A stretch of 64,000 nt of DNA from Catellicoccus marimammalium M35/04/3 (GTDB lineage: Bacteria > Bacillota > Bacilli > Lactobacillales > Catellicoccaceae), in contig NZ_AMYT01000008.1 in NCBI RefSeq assembly GCF_000313915.1, positions 42,088-106,087 of the forward strand, written 5' to 3'. Position numbers and translations under genes: made by a program. This document shows, piece by piece, positions 17,170-26,430 of the stretch. Each line of letters starts with the position of its first letter. The first letter of the stretch is position 1. Under the pieces are notes generated by a model, which saw nothing but the letters and a program-made list of their open reading frames with translations, did no database searches and had not been told where the DNA came from.

Positions 17170-17193
17170 CAAAGTGTGGCAAAGCCACACTTC
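17170..17193 (-). terminator. Hairpin between mltG and greA
   Basis: AAGTGTGGC (17172-17180), AAA, GCCACACTT (17184-17192). The minus strand has only a weak T-run after it, so it may be a leaky terminator or an mRNA-stabilising stem between the two genes. Confidence 0.5.
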
Positions 17194-17198
17194 ATATT

Positions 17199-18338
17199 TT
17201 ACTTATTATTATACCCTTCAATATATTGAGAGCATAGTTTTTCGTGTTCTTCAAATGTTTTTGCGAAGTAAACTTTTCCAGTCTTAATATCAGCGATGAA
17301 ATACAAGTAATCACTCTTTTCAGGATATACAACCGCATCAATCGCTGCTTTACTTGGATTATTGAATGGTCCTGGTCCAAAGCCTGGATTGATATATAAG
17401 TTGTATGGAGATTGTGTTCTTACATCATCTACAGATAAATGAACTTTATGTTCACCCATTGCATACGTTACAGAAATATCTGATTGTAAAGGCATTCCTT
17501 TTGCAATACGATTGAAGAAAACACCAGCAATCTTACGACGATCTTCTTCGGTTACTCCTTCTTTTTCAACTAAAGAAGCAAGAGTTAAGACGTGCTGAAC
17601 CGTTAAGTTTTGTTGCTTAATTGGTTCATAGAATTCTTTCATCACCGTATTCATATTGCCTAAAATTTCTTCGACAAATTCTTCTAAAGATTCTTTCTTA
17701 TACAAGTTATAAGTTGCTGGATACAAATATCCTTCAAAGTAATAACGTACTTGATCAATCGTTGATTCTTCACTTTGTAATAATTCCGGATATTTTTGTT
17801 CCATCTTATTATAGAAGTCACGGTTACGCATTAAGTTTAAAAATTCTTCTTTTGAGAAATCTGTTTTCTTCTCAATTAAATCACCGATTTGATCTACGGT
17901 ATATCCTTCTGGAATCGTTATCGTAGCAATTGGAATTCCACGAGGGTCAGTAGATCCGCCTTTTTCTAAAGTTGAAACTACTTTTTTCACATCCATGCTT
18001 GGAGATAATGCATAATAGCCAGCTTGGAAACCTTTTTTCGCATGTGATTTTGCATAGTAAGAGAAGACAAATCCAGATTTAACAATCCCTTTATCTTCTA
18101 AGATGCTACCGATTTGTTTGGTTGATGAACCCACTGGAATCTCGATTTGATAATCTTTAGTGTCTTTAGGGTTCATTGCTTCTAACCCTGAATTCCAGTA
18201 ATTATAAAAAGCAAATCCTAACGCTAAGACACCAATTACTAACGCAATCGCTACAATCATAATGATTCGTTTTTTTGGTTCTTGCGTATCTCGTCTTCTA
18301 GACGGTTTTGGACTTGGTTTTTTTATTTCTTCTGTCAT
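17199..18338 (-). CDS. mltG: Endolytic transglycosylase MltG
   Basis: Cleaves nascent glycan strands at the membrane and sets their length. The 379-residue protein has a cytoplasmic basic tail, one membrane helix (about 25-47), a LysM-like segment and the YceG catalytic domain with the catalytic Glu in LASLVEKEG (about 250) and the NPGFGPGPFNNPS signature (about 320-332). Pairing with greA is conserved in Firmicutes. GTGAGG precedes the ATG. Confidence 0.94.
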   Translation of the reverse strand: MTEEIKKPSPKPSRRRDTQEPKKRIIMIVAIALVIGVLALGFAFYNYWNSGLEAMNPKDTKDYQIEIPVGSSTKQIGSILEDKGIVKSGFVFSYYAKSHAKKGFQAGYYALSPSMDVKKVVSTLEKGGSTDPRGIPIATITIPEGYTVDQIGDLIEKKTDFSKEEFLNLMRNRDFYNKMEQKYPELLQSEESTIDQVRYYFEGYLYPATYNLYKKESLEEFVEEILGNMNTVMKEFYEPIKQQNLTVQHVLTLASLVEKEGVTEEDRRKIAGVFFNRIAKGMPLQSDISVTYAMGEHKVHLSVDDVRTQSPYNLYINPGFGPGPFNNPSKAAIDAVVYPEKSDYLYFIADIKTGKVYFAKTFEEHEKLCSQYIEGYNNK

Positions 18339-18454
18339 AAATAAACCTCACCTTATCCTCATTCATTCCTTCTTCTGCTTATAGCACTTTCTTATTATAG
18401 CAATACTTATAATTAGTTTCAATTATTGCATGAATCTGTTTTCATTGCAATGAA

Positions 18455-18491
18455 AAAATAAAAAAAGAAAGCTTGAAATCAAGCTTTCTTT
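18455..18491 (-). terminator. Terminator of pgi
   Basis: AAAGAAAGCTTGA (18464-18476) pairs with TCAAGCTTTCTTT (18479-18491) with a long A/T tract on the distal side. Confidence 0.8.
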
Positions 18492-18500
18492 CATGGAAAA

Positions 18501-19853
18501 CTATTTATTAAATTTATCTAAACGTTCATTTAATTCTTTAGTTTGTTCTTCAAATCCAGGTTTTCCTAATAAAGCGAACATGTTGCTCTTATATTTTTCT
18601 ACTCCTGGTTGGTTGAATGGGTTAATTGCGTTTAAGTAACCTGAAATACCAGCAGCTAATTCAAAGAAGTACATCATTTCACCTAATGTACGTTCGCTCA
18701 TGTCTGCTAAGTTTAAAACAAAGTTTGGTACATCTCCGTCGATGTGAGCTAATAATACACCTTCAAAGGCTTTGTCGTTTACATCGTTCATGTCACGACC
18801 TTGTAAGTAAGCTAAGCCATCTAAGTTTTCTTCCATTTCTGGAATCATCATTGATTCACGAGGTTGTTCTACGTGTAACACAGTCTCAAAGATGTTACGA
18901 CGTCCTTCTTGGATGAATTGACCTAATGAGTGTAAATCAGTAGAGAAGTTAGCACTTGATGGGTAAATTCCTTTTTGATCTTTACCTTCTGTTTCACCAA
19001 ATAATTGCTTCCACCATTCGCAGAAGTATTGTAAGCTTGGTTCGTAGTTTACTAATAATTCTGTATCTTTACCTTTACGGTATAAGATGTTACGTAATGC
19101 AGCGTATTGGTAAGCTTCGTTTTCTTCTAATTTATCGCTCATGTAAGCTGCACGAGCATCTGCAGCTCCAGCCATTAATTCATCAATGTTTGCTCCTGAA
19201 GCAGCTATTGGTAATAAACCTACTGCAGTAAATACTGAGTAGCGTCCACCAACGTTATCAGGAATTACAAATGTTTCCCATCCTTCAGCGTCTGCTTCTA
19301 CTTTTACTGCTCCACGTTCACGGTCTGTTGTAGCGTAAATACGTTTGTTTGCTTCTTCTTTACCATATTTTTTCACTAATAATTCTTTGAACACACGGAA
19401 CGCAATTGCTGGTTCTGTTGTTGTTCCTGATTTAGAAATTACGTTTACAGAGAAGTCTTTATCTCCAATAATGTCTAATAAATCTTTTAAGTAAGTAGCA
19501 CTGATGCTGTTTCCTGCAAAGAAGATTTGTGGTGTATCACTATCTTTTAAGTTGTAGAATGTGTGGTTTAAGAAATCAATCGCAGCACGAGCTCCTAAGT
19601 AAGAACCACCAATTCCGATAACGATTAAGATATCAGAATCTTTTTTAATTTTTTCAGCTGCTTTTTTAATGCGGTCAAATTCTTCTTTATCGTAGTCCAC
19701 TGGTAGATCTACCCAACCTAAAAAGTCAGATCCTGGACCTTTTTTCTCACGTAATAATTCATGTGCACATGACACTTGTGGTTGCATAAATGCTAATTCT
19801 TCATCGCTAATAAAGTTTGCAGATGTTGAATAATCGAATTTAATTTTTGACAT
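18501..19853 (-). CDS. pgi: Glucose-6-phosphate isomerase
   Basis: Interconverts glucose-6-phosphate and fructose-6-phosphate in glycolysis. 450 residues with [41 protein letters not shown] and the Glu/His catalytic region ([11 protein letters not shown]), all typical of the bacterial enzyme. Strong AAGGAGG upstream of the ATG; single gene. Confidence 0.98.
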   Translation of the reverse strand: MSKIKFDYSTSANFISDEELAFMQPQVSCAHELLREKKGPGSDFLGWVDLPVDYDKEEFDRIKKAAEKIKKDSDILIVIGIGGSYLGARAAIDFLNHTFYNLKDSDTPQIFFAGNSISATYLKDLLDIIGDKDFSVNVISKSGTTTEPAIAFRVFKELLVKKYGKEEANKRIYATTDRERGAVKVEADAEGWETFVIPDNVGGRYSVFTAVGLLPIAASGANIDELMAGAADARAAYMSDKLEENEAYQYAALRNILYRKGKDTELLVNYEPSLQYFCEWWKQLFGETEGKDQKGIYPSSANFSTDLHSLGQFIQEGRRNIFETVLHVEQPRESMMIPEMEENLDGLAYLQGRDMNDVNDKAFEGVLLAHIDGDVPNFVLNLADMSERTLGEMMYFFELAAGISGYLNAINPFNQPGVEKYKSNMFALLGKPGFEEQTKELNERLDKFNK

Positions 19854-19982
19854 TCCTTATTCCTCCTTGAATCGATTAGCTTTTGCTAACTCATTCTACT
19901 AAATAGAATAAAATTTTCTCATTCATTTTGCAAGCATTTCCAAAACTTTTCATAGGAAGTTTAGTTCTTTTTTTCCATTTGT

Positions 19983-19988
19983 TATAAT
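19983..19988 (+). promoter_or_regulatory. -10 element of the flavoprotein gene
   Basis: TATAAT 25 bases before the start codon, after a T-rich stretch; no clear -35 match at 17 bases (TTTAGT). It sits in the divergent region shared with pgi. Confidence 0.5.
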
Positions 19989-20012
19989 GAAAAGAAAAAA
20001 GGAGCCAAAGTC

Positions 20013-21275
20013 ATGATTTATGATGTAATTATTATTGGTGCTGGTGCTGCTGGATTATTTGCCAGTGTAGCTGCCAGTCAAGAAGGTGCTTCTGTCCTTG
20101 TCTTAGAGAAGAATAAAAAAGCAGGCAAGAAATTACGCTTAACTGGTGGTGGACGTTGTAACGTCACTTCTACCCTATCCATCGATGAAATTATTGAAAA
20201 CATCCCTGGAAATGGGAAGTTTCTTTACAGTACATTTTCACAATTTAACAATCAAGATCTATTAACGTTCTTTCCAGAACATCATGTTCCTTTAAAAGAA
20301 GAAGACCATGGACGAGTTTTCCCAACTACAGATAAAGCAAGAACGATTGTAGAATGTCTAGAAAATACCGCTAAAGAGCAAGGAGCAGAATTTAAATTTC
20401 AAACCGAGGTCCAAAGTATTCGAGAAGAAAATGGCCTTTGGTATGTTAAAACGGAACAAGAATCTTTTTGTGCCTATACTTTAATTATTGCCACTGGAGG
20501 TTGTACTTATCGTCAAACGGGTTCCACAGGGGATGGTTATCGATTTGCTAAAGGTCAAGGTCATACTGTAACTCCGTTATATCCAACCGAAGCACCATTA
20601 ATTAGTGAAGAAGCGTTCATTAAAGATCGTACCCTTCAAGGAATTTCTTTACGAGAAGTTGCGCTTACGGTTTGGAATGAACAAGGAAAAAAAGTCATCA
20701 CACATCAACATGACTTATTATTCACGCACTTTGGTTTGTCTGGACCTGCAGCATTGCGTTGTAGTATGTTTATCAATCAACTATTACGCACACAAAAAGA
20801 AGTTATAGTCACCGTAAACTTCCATCCAGAAAAATCAGAAACCGATTGGCAAAAATATTTCCAAACAAAACAAAAAGAAGCAGGAAAAAAATCAGTCAAA
20901 AATGCTTGGAATGATCAATTTCAAGAACGAGTTTTACTCTTTTTATGTGAACAAAGTGGGATTGATCCACAGCAGCCGGTGCAACAAATTACGCCAGCGC
21001 AATACGAAACATTCTATCAAAAGATGACTGCCCTTCCTCTTTCTATTGTTCGTACCTATCCTTTAGAAAAGGCGTTTGTTACCGGAGGTGGAGTTTCTTT
21101 AAAAGAAATCACACCTAAAACGCTAGAAAGCAAGAAAAAACAAAATCTATTTTTTGCTGGAGAAGTATTAGATATTAATGCCTATACGGGTGGTTTTAAC
21201 TTAACTGCTGCCTTTTGTATGGGCTATGTTGCCGGTAAACAAGCAGCTACGTTGGCGAGCTATTACCATTATTAA
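20013..21275 (+). CDS. NAD(P)/FAD-dependent oxidoreductase, HI0933/YtfP (BaiN-like) family
   Basis: 420-residue flavoprotein with the N-terminal FAD-binding motif IIGAGAAG (about 7-14), the family signature LTGGGRCNVTS (about 43-53), ATGGCTYRQTGSTGDG (about 156-171) and a C-terminal GEVLDINAYTGGFN block. Members are widespread and poorly characterised; one clostridial relative is implicated in bile acid metabolism, but that function should not be transferred. AAGGAG lies before the ATG. An SDR gene follows 73 bases later and may be co-transcribed. Confidence 0.88.
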   Translation: MIYDVIIIGAGAAGLFASVAASQEGASVLVLEKNKKAGKKLRLTGGGRCNVTSTLSIDEIIENIPGNGKFLYSTFSQFNNQDLLTFFPEHHVPLKEEDHGRVFPTTDKARTIVECLENTAKEQGAEFKFQTEVQSIREENGLWYVKTEQESFCAYTLIIATGGCTYRQTGSTGDGYRFAKGQGHTVTPLYPTEAPLISEEAFIKDRTLQGISLREVALTVWNEQGKKVITHQHDLLFTHFGLSGPAALRCSMFINQLLRTQKEVIVTVNFHPEKSETDWQKYFQTKQKEAGKKSVKNAWNDQFQERVLLFLCEQSGIDPQQPVQQITPAQYETFYQKMTALPLSIVRTYPLEKAFVTGGGVSLKEITPKTLESKKKQNLFFAGEVLDINAYTGGFNLTAAFCMGYVAGKQAATLASYYHY

Positions 21276-21348
21276 AAACTAGTCATTTCTTTTGCATCTT
21301 TTTTCACAGAGGAGTATAGTACTCTACGAAATAAAGGAGATGACAAAA

Positions 21349-22161
21349 ATGGATATCATTCCAAATCGTTTTAAAGACAAAGTAATGATTATTACTGGAG
21401 CAGCAGGCGGGATCGGAAAAGCTTGTGCCATTCGTGCTGCCAAAGAAGGGGCAAAACTAGTTCTTGGAGATCAAAAAGAAGAAATGAGCCAAGAAACTCT
21501 AGAAGAAATTCAAAAAATCACACCAGATGTGGACTTTTTAGTTGGTGACTTATGTGAAGAAAAAAATTGTCAAGCTTTAGTTCAAACTGCGATTGAAAAA
21601 TATGGTCGTATCGATATTTTAGTGAACAATGCTGGGATTACTGGAATTCCTGCTCCTGTTCATGAAATGAGCGAAGAAATGTTCCGTCATGTACTGGATA
21701 GTAACATTATGATTGCTTTTTATTGTTCAAAAGCAACTCTTCCTTATATGATGGAACAACACAATGGGTCTATCATTAACGTTTCTTCTGTTGCAGGATT
21801 AACGGGATTCCCTGGACATAGCGCTTATGTTACTTCTAAACATGGGTTAAATGGATTAACTCGTAACATGGCTCTAGATTATGCTTCTTATGGTATTCGT
21901 GTAAATGCGGTAAACCCAGGTACAACACAAACACCAATGTACGATGAAGCTTTAGCCTTTTTAGCTAGCAAACGCGAAAAAGCAGCAAAAGAAGGAACTG
22001 AACCAGAAGATAATATCGTTCAAGGAAAAACGGTTTCTCCACAAAAACGTGTTGCGGCCGCAGAAGAAGTCGCAAATGGTATTCTCTTCTTAGCCAGTGA
22101 AGAAGCAAGCAATATCACTGGTGTTTATCTACCTGTGGATGGTGGATTTACTGCCTTTTAA
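21349..22161 (+). CDS. Short-chain dehydrogenase/reductase (SDR)
   Basis: NAD(P)-dependent Rossmann oxidoreductase of the classical SDR family: cofactor motif TGAAGGIG (about 16-23), NNAG (about 92), catalytic Ser (NVSSVAG) and YVTSK (Tyr-x-x-x-Lys, about 161-165). The start at 21349 has AAAGGAG upstream; earlier in-frame starts lack it. 270 residues. An inserted charged segment (ASKREKAAKEGTEPED, about 205-220) precedes the C-terminal TGVYLPVDGG. Substrate is unknown. Confidence 0.9.
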   Translation: MDIIPNRFKDKVMIITGAAGGIGKACAIRAAKEGAKLVLGDQKEEMSQETLEEIQKITPDVDFLVGDLCEEKNCQALVQTAIEKYGRIDILVNNAGITGIPAPVHEMSEEMFRHVLDSNIMIAFYCSKATLPYMMEQHNGSIINVSSVAGLTGFPGHSAYVTSKHGLNGLTRNMALDYASYGIRVNAVNPGTTQTPMYDEALAFLASKREKAAKEGTEPEDNIVQGKTVSPQKRVAAAEEVANGILFLASEEASNITGVYLPVDGGFTAF

Positions 22162-22174
22162 TCTCTTTTCCTAT

Positions 22175-22210
22175 AAAAATAGACTTAGGAACTTTCCTAA
22201 GTCTATTTTT
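22175..22210. terminator. Bidirectional intrinsic terminator
   Basis: AAAAATAGACTTAGGA (22175-22190), loop ACTT, TCCTAAGTCTATTTTT (22195-22210): a perfect 16-base stem with A- and T-ends, between the SDR gene and the convergent membrane protein gene. Confidence 0.85.
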
Positions 22211-22211
22211 T

Positions 22212-22625
22212 TTATAATTTTTCTTCATCTTGAGCTTCTTCAATCGCATTTTTCTTTACATAATGACTTGGTAAACAGCCAATCACAGCATTTCCCACTA
22301 AATTAATCCAAAAGATAAGCCCAAAAGCACCAAGGGAAGAATCAATGACAACCCATACTGCCCAACTGTAAAGTGCCCAACGAGCAATTCCAACATCTAA
22401 TCCTCGACGAATGATTAACAACATAAAAAATAAAGTAAAAAAGCAAGAAATGGCATTTGGCACCACGATAAACGTCGTCATGCTCCAATGAAGAGCAGTA
22501 AATAACCCAAAAAAGATAAAAATGCAAAGCAAAGCAAAGACTGGGAAAATCCAAAACATACACCAAAAGTCTTTTCTCGCTAACGGTACATTTAAATTAA
22601 ATAAATTTTTGAATTTTTCTTTCAT
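22212..22625 (-). CDS. DUF805-like small membrane protein
   Basis: 137 residues with four hydrophobic helices and a charged C-terminal tail (EEAQDEEKL). The start NVPLARKDFWCMFW and the IIRRGLDVGIARWAL block parallel the GRasRkEFW and RRLHD-G-sGWw motifs of DUF805 proteins. Function is unknown. Single gene; terminator shared with the convergent SDR. Confidence 0.6.
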   Translation of the reverse strand: MKEKFKNLFNLNVPLARKDFWCMFWIFPVFALLCIFIFFGLFTALHWSMTTFIVVPNAISCFFTLFFMLLIIRRGLDVGIARWALYSWAVWVVIDSSLGAFGLIFWINLVGNAVIGCLPSHYVKKNAIEEAQDEEKL

Positions 22626-22806
22626 TTCTTATTCCCTCTTTCATTCGTAAATCCTTTCACAATTATTGTATAATTCTTTTTGCAAAAAGAACAAAGATAT
22701 GATGCGTAAGAGAACATAATTTTCTGTTTTTACTATATTCTTATTATGATAAACGTATAGAAATACTATAAAAATTGAGGGATTACCCTATTGGAGGTGT
22801 AGGCAA

Positions 22807-23004
22807 ATGAAACTTTTAACCATCGTTTTACTTCTTATTGGAGCACTTCTCACCCTTTTTTATCTTCTCAATGGAGATATCTTCTTAGATATGATTCATG
22901 ATCATTGGAAACAAATGGGCTTAAAACCCAAAAATGCTTTTCGTCTTATCCGACTAAAAATCAAACTTTTTTGGCAACGTTTATTTTCTCATTCGCAAAA
23001 ATAA
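22807..23004 (+). CDS. Small single-pass membrane protein
   Basis: 65 residues: an N-terminal hydrophobic helix (about 3-22) and a basic amphipathic C-terminal half (LKPKNAFRLIRLKIKLFWQRL). TTGGAGGTG eight bases before the ATG is a strong RBS, and a terminator follows immediately, which supports a real gene despite its size. No recognised family; could be a small regulatory membrane protein or a peptide. Confidence 0.6.
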   Translation: MKLLTIVLLLIGALLTLFYLLNGDIFLDMIHDHWKQMGLKPKNAFRLIRLKIKLFWQRLFSHSQK

Positions 23005-23032
23005 AAAACGATGATGGCTTTCATCGTTTTTT
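23003..23032. terminator. Intrinsic terminator after the small membrane protein gene
   Basis: AAAAAACGATGA (23003-23014) with TCATCGTTTTTT (23021-23032). Confidence 0.8.
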
Positions 23033-23092
23033 ATGCAATAAAGTTTATCCTTCTTTTTTATAAGTAAACCATGATTCATTGAATTTCTTTCA

Positions 23093-23368
23093 TTAATAAA
23101 ATAAAAATCCACTATACCCTGTTTGCATGCGATTGGCTAATTCATAAACTTTTTTCACATAAGGATCTTGTTTTTGTCTGACATGGGTCATGAAATATCC
23201 ACTAAGACTTCCCACTAAACGATAAGAAACATAACTCGGAAGCTCTCCTCTCTTTAGTCCTTTCACTGCTTCCACAAGAATGCTCTCGATTTCTGGCTCT
23301 AATACCCCATGTTCATGTGCTTCTTTAATTGCGGATAATAATTGTTGTTTATCTTCTTCCCTACTCAT
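23093..23368 (-). CDS. Small helical protein, possible bacteriocin-immunity (EntA-type) family
   Basis: 91 residues, predicted all-helical and soluble, with two Glu/Leu-rich helices and the C-terminal block VYELANRMQTGYSGF, which recalls the four-helix immunity proteins of class IIa bacteriocins. No bacteriocin gene with a GG leader is visible next to it, but orphan immunity genes are common in lactic acid bacteria. Call rests on general similarity only. GAGAGA before the ATG is a weak RBS. Confidence 0.45.
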   Translation of the reverse strand: MSREEDKQQLLSAIKEAHEHGVLEPEIESILVEAVKGLKRGELPSYVSYRLVGSLSGYFMTHVRQKQDPYVKKVYELANRMQTGYSGFLFY

Positions 23369-23527
23369 AAAAATCTCTCTTTCTGTTTATCCTTTTTATA
23401 AATTATACCATATTTATACACAATTCTTCACTTCTTACGTTTCAAACATTTATTTTTATCTGTTGATAAAGTAGTATCATTAGAATTCCTTCCCATTTAT
23501 CGATTATTATTAAAGTGAAAGGGGTTA

Positions 23528-23568
23528 TTGTCCTTTCTTATCTTTGGACAATGAGACGATAAAGAAAG
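23528..23568 (+). promoter_or_regulatory. Structured leader with alternative pairings before a small ORF
   Basis: TTGTCC (23528-23533) pairs with GGACAA (23546-23551). Overlapping this, CTTTCTTATC (23533-23542) can pair with GATAAAGAAAG (23558-23568) with one bulge. The second pairing ends at the RBS of the ORF at 23580, so switching between the two would hide or expose the ribosome site. Confidence 0.4.
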
Positions 23569-23579
23569 AAGGAATACGC

Positions 23580-23768
23580 ATGCAAGGGATATTATTTCTT
23601 ATCTATATTATCGGAGGAAGTACTATTAGTTACGAAGTATTTTGGGCTTTTTGGTCATTAGTAAAAGCTATTTTTACTTTCAAAAAGAAAAAGGTTCCTT
23701 TTTGGACTTTATTTCTTACCTATTACAAGTCATGGAGTTTTTTCTTTATTTTCCGCAAATCATCATAG
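23580..23768 (+). CDS. Small hydrophobic protein of unknown function
   Basis: 62 residues from the ATG at 23580, which has AGAAGGA upstream. Hydrophobic N-terminus (ILFLIYIIGG), aromatic-rich middle (YEVFWAFW) and a basic stretch (FKKKKVPFW). Not recognised. It is preceded by a structured leader and followed by the polA terminator in the opposite direction. Confidence 0.45.
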   Translation: MQGILFLIYIIGGSTISYEVFWAFWSLVKAIFTFKKKKVPFWTLFLTYYKSWSFFFIFRKSS

Positions 23769-23785
23769 TCATTCTTTGTCAATCA

Positions 23786-23811
23786 AAAAAAGAGAGGGAA
23801 TTTCCTCTCTT
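23786..23811 (-). terminator. Terminator of polA
   Basis: AGAGAGG (23791-23797) pairs with CCTCTCT (23804-23810), flanked by A- and T-runs; on the minus strand the stem is followed by TTTTTTTGATT. Confidence 0.75.
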
Positions 23812-26430
23812 TTATTTTGCATCATACCAAGTTTTGCCATAAGAACTATCTGTTACTAAAGGTACGGATAATTTCACCGCTTCATCCATCGTTTTTTCCA
23901 CTAGTGCTTGAACTGCTTCTAAATCTTCAGGATGAACTTCTAAAATGACCTCATCGTGTACTTGTAATAATAAATGTGCTCGATAATTACTATTTTCTAG
24001 CTCTTTTGCCATTTTATTCATCGCGATTTTCAATATATCCGCAGCACTTCCTTGGATTGGACTATTAATCGCTGTTCGTTCTGCAAAACTACGAACATTA
24101 AAGTTGCGACTATGAATATCTGGTAAATAACGACGACGAGCAAATAATGTTTCTACATACCCATCTTCTTTCGCTTTTTCTACAATCGCATCCATGTAGC
24201 GTTTTACTCCTGGATAGTGATGGAAATATTGATCAATAAAGGCTTTCGCTTCTTTTCTTGTAATTCCTAAGTTTTCACTTAATCCATAGTCACTAATTCC
24301 ATAGACCACACCAAAGTTCACAGCTTTCGCTTCTCGGCGCATTTTTGGTGTAACTTCTTCTCCTGGTAAAAGATGGAAAATACGACGTGCTGTACTATCA
24401 TGAATATCTTCTCCATCACGGAAAGCTTGTTCTAGACTAGCATCTTGGCAAATAGAAGCTAAGACACGAAGTTCAATTTGTGAATAATCAGAAGTTAAAA
24501 TATACCAATCTGGATTTTCTGGCACAAAAGCTTTACGGATTCGTTTTCCTTCTTCCATTCGTACAGGAATATTTTGTAAGTTTGGATCTACAGAACTTAA
24601 ACGTCCAGTTTGCGTTAACCCTTGCATGTAACGAGTATGTACTTTTCCATCTGCATGTACTTGTTTTAATAAGCCCGTAACATAAGTAGATTGTAATTTA
24701 CTCCATTGACGATAGGTTAAAATATCACGGACAATAGGATAATCAGGTTCCAATTTTTCTAAAACATCTACCGAAGTAGAGTATCCTGTTTTGGTTCGTT
24801 TTAATACAGGAAGACCTAATTCATCAAAAAGTACTTCTCCTAGTTGTTTTGGTGAATTTAAATTAAAGCTATGACCTGCTTCTGCGTAAATTTTTTCTTC
24901 AATCTCTTTAATTTGTGCACCTAGCTCTGCTTCTTGCGCTTTTAATTGTTCCACATCGACTTTAATTCCACGATATTCCATTTTTGCTAGAACAAAAGCT
25001 AACGGAACTTCCATTGTTTCATAAAGCGCCATTTGATTTTTCTCTTCTAATTGAGCACGCATTTTCGGAACGATTTCAGCAAAAGCTTTGACTTTATTGG
25101 CCAGATGAGAAGATAAAATTTCTTCTTCTGGAATTGCACGTTTCGCTCCTTTGCCATAGATCTCTTCTTCATTGGCTACGCGAGAAACGTCATAATATTC
25201 AGTTAAACTTTCTACATCGGAACTGTCATTTAATGTATCTAAAAGATAAGAACCAAGATAAATATCTTCGACCTTTTCTCCAAGAGTTATTCCTTCTTTT
25301 TGTGCTAAAACCCAATGTTTTTTCACGTCAAAGAACCATTTTTTCTCATCATTGGCTAAAAATTGTTGGAATACTTCTTCTTTGATTAAGTCTGGTTTTC
25401 CAACATAAATCGTTTCTTGATCTCCCCAAGCGAGTCCAATTGGAGTCGCTGTATGATAATTTTCTTCAAACAACTCCAAATGAACGACTTGATTTTCATG
25501 GAACATCTCTGCGGTTACTTGGTCTACCCATTGATATTGAGTCTTTTCTACCGCCACTTTTGGTCGATCCATCGCTTTTAAAAATTGTTTGAAATCTAAT
25601 TTCTCATATAATTCAATCAACGCTTCTGTAGCGACAGGTTTTGTTTTAATATCTTCTAGAGAAAGAGCAATTGGAGCATTCGTTTCAATCGTTGCAAGCT
25701 CTTTTGATAAAAAGGCTTGTTCTTTATCTGTAATCAAATGCTCCTTCATTTTACTTTTCTTCAATTCATCAATGTGCTCATATAAGTTTTCTACAGAATG
25801 ATATTGAGTCAGTAATTTAATCGCTGTTTTTTCTCCTACTTTTGTTACCCCAGGGATATTATCGGAAGTATCTCCTGCTAGTCCTTTTAAATCAATGATT
25901 TGTTTGGGAGCCAGTTGATATTTTTCAAAAATTGCTTCTGGGGTATACACTTCAACTTCTTTTACCCCTTTTTTCGTCCATTTTACAGTGACATGATCTG
26001 TAACTAATTGGAATAAGTCGCGATCTCCTGTATAGATGACTACTTCTTCTTGACTGGCTTTTTGTGCCATTGTGCCAATAATATCATCGGCTTCATAGCC
26101 TTCTAATTCGTAGACAGTTCCTCCTTGGTCGGCAATTAATTCTTTAATATAAGGTAATTGCTCTAAAAACTCTGGAGGCGTCTTTTTTCTTCCTGCTTTG
26201 TATTCACTAAATTGCTCATGACGGAATGTTTTTTTACTTTTATCAAAAGCGACTAACCAATAATCTGGTTTTTCTTTTTCTAATAAAGCATCCAACATTA
26301 ATTTAAAAGAATAAATTGCGTTAGTATGTAGCCCTTCATGGTTCACGAAACGATCCACTTGTTTTCCTAAGGCATAAAATGCACGATAAGAAAGACTACT
26401 TCCATCAATGAGTACTACTTTTTTACTCAT
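23812..26430 (-). CDS. polA: DNA polymerase I
   Basis: 872 residues. N-terminal 5'-3' exonuclease domain (about 1-290; LIDGSSLSYRAFYAL, GYEADDIIGT, GLAGDTSDNIPG), a central 3'-5' exonuclease-like domain (about 300-470) in which I cannot find the full set of metal-binding acids, and a family A polymerase domain (about 490-872; DPNLQNIPVR, SDYSQIELR, KAVNFGVVYGIS, LLQVHDEV). Such a silent proofreading domain is usual for Bacillales and Lactobacillales. Its start overlaps the ybaK stop by eight bases, and GAAGAGG supplies the RBS. Confidence 0.97.
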   Translation of the reverse strand: MSKKVVLIDGSSLSYRAFYALGKQVDRFVNHEGLHTNAIYSFKLMLDALLEKEKPDYWLVAFDKSKKTFRHEQFSEYKAGRKKTPPEFLEQLPYIKELIADQGGTVYELEGYEADDIIGTMAQKASQEEVVIYTGDRDLFQLVTDHVTVKWTKKGVKEVEVYTPEAIFEKYQLAPKQIIDLKGLAGDTSDNIPGVTKVGEKTAIKLLTQYHSVENLYEHIDELKKSKMKEHLITDKEQAFLSKELATIETNAPIALSLEDIKTKPVATEALIELYEKLDFKQFLKAMDRPKVAVEKTQYQWVDQVTAEMFHENQVVHLELFEENYHTATPIGLAWGDQETIYVGKPDLIKEEVFQQFLANDEKKWFFDVKKHWVLAQKEGITLGEKVEDIYLGSYLLDTLNDSSDVESLTEYYDVSRVANEEEIYGKGAKRAIPEEEILSSHLANKVKAFAEIVPKMRAQLEEKNQMALYETMEVPLAFVLAKMEYRGIKVDVEQLKAQEAELGAQIKEIEEKIYAEAGHSFNLNSPKQLGEVLFDELGLPVLKRTKTGYSTSVDVLEKLEPDYPIVRDILTYRQWSKLQSTYVTGLLKQVHADGKVHTRYMQGLTQTGRLSSVDPNLQNIPVRMEEGKRIRKAFVPENPDWYILTSDYSQIELRVLASICQDASLEQAFRDGEDIHDSTARRIFHLLPGEEVTPKMRREAKAVNFGVVYGISDYGLSENLGITRKEAKAFIDQYFHHYPGVKRYMDAIVEKAKEDGYVETLFARRRYLPDIHSRNFNVRSFAERTAINSPIQGSAADILKIAMNKMAKELENSNYRAHLLLQVHDEVILEVHPEDLEAVQALVEKTMDEAVKLSVPLVTDSSYGKTWYDAK

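Noticed and set aside
23093..23768. Bacteriocin operon (peptide plus immunity)
   Set aside because: The neighbouring small ORFs lack a double-glycine leader with a class II YGNGV-type core, and are on opposite strands; only an orphan immunity-like gene can be proposed.
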